Made by a program: the position numbers and the translations under genes
Source of the DNA: DASQWC01 sp035640475
Lineage (GTDB): Bacteria; Actinomycetota; JAICYB01
Reading direction: 5' to 3'
Assembly (NCBI GenBank): GCA_035640475.1
Contig: DASQWC010000196.1
Coordinates: 1 to 10,865, forward strand
DNA length: 10,865 nt
The notes under the pieces: generated by a model
The model's database searches: none
Seen by the model: only the letters and a program-made list of their open reading frames with translations
What the model was told of the DNA's origin: nothing
Shown: positions 5,530-10,865 of the stretch, one piece after another
Layout of the letters: each line of letters starts with the position of its first letter
Position numbering within the stretch: position 1 is the stretch's first letter

Positions 5530-7482
5530 GTGGCGAAGCACGTCCGGAATCGAGTCGTCGTAGAGCGCGTCCGGCCCGAGATCGATGCTGGGCGCTTCCC
5601 GATCAAGCGCGTCGCCGGTGAGAGCGTCGTCGTCGAGGCCGATGCGTTCGCGGACGGCCACGACGCCATCACGTGTGTCCTCCGCTACCGGCCCGCGGGT
5701 GGCGAGTGGCGCGAAGCCCCCATGGAGGCCCTCGGCAACGATCGCTGGCGGGGCGAGTTCGTCGTGGAGAAGCTCGGCCCCCACGAGTACACGGTCGCGG
5801 CCTGGCTTGATGTCTTCGCCTCTTGGCAGCGCGATCTCCGCAAGAAAGTCGACGCCGGACAGAACGTGTCCGTCGAGCTTCTCGGGGGAGCCGAGCTGGT
5901 CACAAAGGCTGCGCGCCGCGCGAAGGGCGACAAGCGGCTTCTAAAGGAGTGGGCCGAGCGCCTCGAGGCCACCGAGCCCGACCCCGCCGCCGGACTCGCT
6001 CCCGAGCTTGCCGAGCTGATGGCGCGCCACGCCGAACGCCGGGACGTGACCACCTACGAGCGCGTCCTCGATGTTCGAGTGGGCCCCACCGACGCCGCCT
6101 TCAGCTCGTGGTACGAGTTCTTCCCGCGATCCTTCGGAACTCTGGCCGACGCCGAGCGCATGCTCCCGTACATCGAGCGGATGGGCTTCAGCGTCGTCTA
6201 CCTGCCGCCCGTCCATCCCATCGGCGTGACGAACCGCAAAGGTCGGAACAACACGACCGAGTCTGACGCCGACGACCCCGGCTCCCCGTGGGCGATCGGC
6301 TCCGAGGACGGCGGCCATACGTCCATCAATCCCGACCTGGGGACCTTTGACGAGTTCGACCGCTTCGTCGCGCGCGCCCGTGAGCACGGTCTCGAGGTGG
6401 CCATGGACCTCGCCTTCCAGTGCTCCCCGGATCACCCCTATGTAAAGGAGCGCCCCGAGTGGTTCCGCCGCCGCGCTGACGGAACGATCCAGTACGCGGA
6501 GAACCCGCCCAAGCGCTACGAGGACATCTATCCGCTCGACTTCGAGTGCGAGGCACGGGAGGAGCTGTGGGCCGAGCTCCGCAACGTCGTCGACTTCTGG
6601 GTCGACCGCGGCGTCCGCGTCTTCCGCGTCGACAACCCGCATACGAAGCCGTTCGCGTTCTGGGAGTGGCTGATCGGAGGCGTCCACGAAGATCGTCCGG
6701 ACGTCGTCTTCCTCTCCGAGGCGTTCACGCGTCCGAAGGTGATGAACCGACTGGCCAAGGTCGGCTTCGACCAGTCCTACACGTACTTCACGTGGCGGAC
6801 GACCAAGTGGGAACTCACGGAGTACCTCACCGAGCTCACGCAGACGGAGACCGCAGACTTCTTCCGTCCCAACCTGTGGCCGAACACACCGGACATCCTC
6901 CCCGAGCACTTGCACCACCAGGGCGCGCCCGCCTTCATGGCCCGGCTCGTCCTCGCCGCGACGCTCGGCGCGAACTACGGGATCTACGGACCGGCCTACG
7001 AGCTCTGCGAGAACATCCCGCTCGCGCCCGGACGCGAGGAGTACCTGAACTCCGAGAAGTTCGAGATCAAGAAATGGGACGTCGACGACCCGCACAGTCT
7101 CAGCGACCTTATCGCCCGCGTTAACCGCATCCGTGCCGACAACGAGTCTCTGCACTCCGACCGAACGCTGCGCTTCCGCGAGATACAGAACGACAACCTC
7201 ATCGCCTATACGAAGCAATCGCCCGACGGCTCCAACCTCGTCCTCGTCGTTGTCAACCTCGACGCCGAGCACATCCAGTCGGGGATGCTCCACCTTCCTC
7301 TCGGCGAGCTCGGAATCGACGAGCACGCGTCCTACGGCGTCCACGATCTGCTCACGGAGGCCCGCTATCTGTGGCACGGCGAGTGGAACTACATCGAGCT
7401 CGACCCGGGCTCGATACCCGCGCACATCTTCCGGTTACGCACGCGGCTGTCGCGCGAAGAAGACTTCGACTACTTCTCATGA
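5530..7482 (+). CDS. glgE: Alpha-1,4-glucan:maltose-1-phosphate maltosyltransferase GlgE
   Basis: GlgE (GH13_3) transfers maltosyl units from alpha-maltose 1-phosphate to the non-reducing end of alpha-1,4-glucans, releasing phosphate. The N-terminal beta-sandwich is followed by an alpha-helical insert (about residues 115-180) and the catalytic barrel. Family motifs are YEFFPRS, LPPVHPIG with NRKGRNN, INPDLGTFDEF, and the substrate loop ENPPKRYEDIYPLDFE. The nucleophile is D368 in FRVDNPHTKP and the acid/base E397 in FLSEAF; their 29-residue spacing equals that of D394/E423 in Streptomyces GlgE. The NTPDILPEHL loop carries the third carboxylate. The C-terminal domain is intact. The frame is open from a GTG at 5413, but the first 39 residues look unlike GlgE, and the family N-terminus aligns from VAKHVRNRVVVERVRPEID, so I prefer the GTG at 5530. 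No good ribosome binding site decides this. The treS-mak gene follows 55 bases later on the same strand. Confidence 0.95.
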   Translation: MAKHVRNRVVVERVRPEIDAGRFPIKRVAGESVVVEADAFADGHDAITCVLRYRPAGGEWREAPMEALGNDRWRGEFVVEKLGPHEYTVAAWLDVFASWQRDLRKKVDAGQNVSVELLGGAELVTKAARRAKGDKRLLKEWAERLEATEPDPAAGLAPELAELMARHAERRDVTTYERVLDVRVGPTDAAFSSWYEFFPRSFGTLADAERMLPYIERMGFSVVYLPPVHPIGVTNRKGRNNTTESDADDPGSPWAIGSEDGGHTSINPDLGTFDEFDRFVARAREHGLEVAMDLAFQCSPDHPYVKERPEWFRRRADGTIQYAENPPKRYEDIYPLDFECEAREELWAELRNVVDFWVDRGVRVFRVDNPHTKPFAFWEWLIGGVHEDRPDVVFLSEAFTRPKVMNRLAKVGFDQSYTYFTWRTTKWELTEYLTELTQTETADFFRPNLWPNTPDILPEHLHHQGAPAFMARLVLAATLGANYGIYGPAYELCENIPLAPGREEYLNSEKFEIKKWDVDDPHSLSDLIARVNRIRADNESLHSDRTLRFREIQNDNLIAYTKQSPDGSNLVLVVVNLDAEHIQSGMLHLPLGELGIDEHASYGVHDLLTEARYLWHGEWNYIELDPGSIPAHIFRLRTRLSREEDFDYFS

Positions 7483-7510
7483 ACGAAGGTCATGAGAGCG
7501 CGCTGGGGGC

Positions 7511-7532
7511 TCGGGGGGCGCAGCGCCCCCGA
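7511..7532 (+). promoter_or_regulatory. GC hairpin immediately before the treS-mak start
   Basis: The arms TCGGGGG-CGC and GCGCCCCCGA form a stem of about ten base pairs with one bulged G and a minimal loop, ending five bases before the ATG at 7538. No Shine-Dalgarno sequence lies between the stem and the start codon. A second G-rich run (7504-7510) could pair with the same C-run as an alternative fold. It could attenuate or uncouple translation between glgE and treS-mak, or be a dispersed REP-like palindrome. No T-run follows, so a Rho-independent terminator is unlikely. Confidence 0.5.
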
Positions 7533-7537
7533 TCCAA

Positions 7538-10818
<3,281 letters not shown>

Positions 10819-10822
<4 letters not shown>

Positions 10823-10865
10823 TCGTCCAGCGCTCGCATCGTGACGGATTGGGACGGCGGTGCCG
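10819..10865 (+). CDS. Start of a further operon gene, cut by the window end
   Basis: A GTG at 10819 overlaps the treS-mak stop codon (GTGA) and has GGAG eight bases upstream (10807-10810), a typical translationally coupled start. Only about 15 codons are visible (MIVQRSHRDGLGRRC), too few to identify. In related operons a branching enzyme (GlgB) or debranching enzyme often follows; that is context only. A second GTG in another frame at 10841 (reading MTDWDGGA) is an alternative start. Confidence 0.35.

Noticed and set aside
5941..7425. Long open frame (494 codons) on the minus strand inside glgE
   Set aside because: Antisense shadow of glgE for the same reason.
10841..10865. Calling the next gene glgB or glgX
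   Set aside because: Only a few codons are visible in either frame; gene context alone is not enough.

Overview
The window is high-GC DNA with dense GTG and ATG starts and G/C-rich third positions. It carries the trehalose-to-glucan (GlgE) pathway as a TreS-maltokinase fusion next to GlgE. This points to a soil-type actinomycete-like bacterium (Actinomycetota, possibly Thermoleophilia). The assignment is inferred from style and gene content; no rRNA or marker gene is present to confirm it.

The right half (about 5530-10865) is a conserved, co-directional carbon-storage operon. It holds glgE (maltosyltransferase), then a fused treS-maltokinase gene, then the first codons of a further gene overlapping the fusion's stop codon. 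Trehalose is isomerised to maltose (TreS), phosphorylated to maltose 1-phosphate (maltokinase domain), and polymerised into alpha-1,4-glucan (GlgE). GlgE has a structured leader, and a strong hairpin lies directly before the treS-mak start codon.

The left half (1-5530) looks accessory. It has five unrelated genes in small modules: a PPOX-family flavin/F420 protein (+), a bicupin (-), a spinster-like MFS transporter (+), a short signal-peptide/one-TM proline-rich protein (-), and a secreted tyrosinase (-). The most interesting feature is that the gaps between these modules hold four same-orientation remnants of the 3' part of a tRNA, best explained as tRNA-Cys(GCA). Their T-arm cores start at about 250, 1778, 3687 and 5196. 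Copy 1 runs exactly from the anticodon loop to the discriminator base. Copies 1 and 4 also share about 54 bases beyond the tRNA end. This is what one expects of attachment-site scars left by repeated integration at a tRNA gene, giving an array of non-autonomous one- or two-gene cassettes. No integrase is visible in the window, so the mechanism is an inference.

The intergenic stretches also hold short inverted and direct repeats (1-144, 5284-5315, 3830-3845). These may be recombinase or regulator sites but cannot be assigned from sequence alone.
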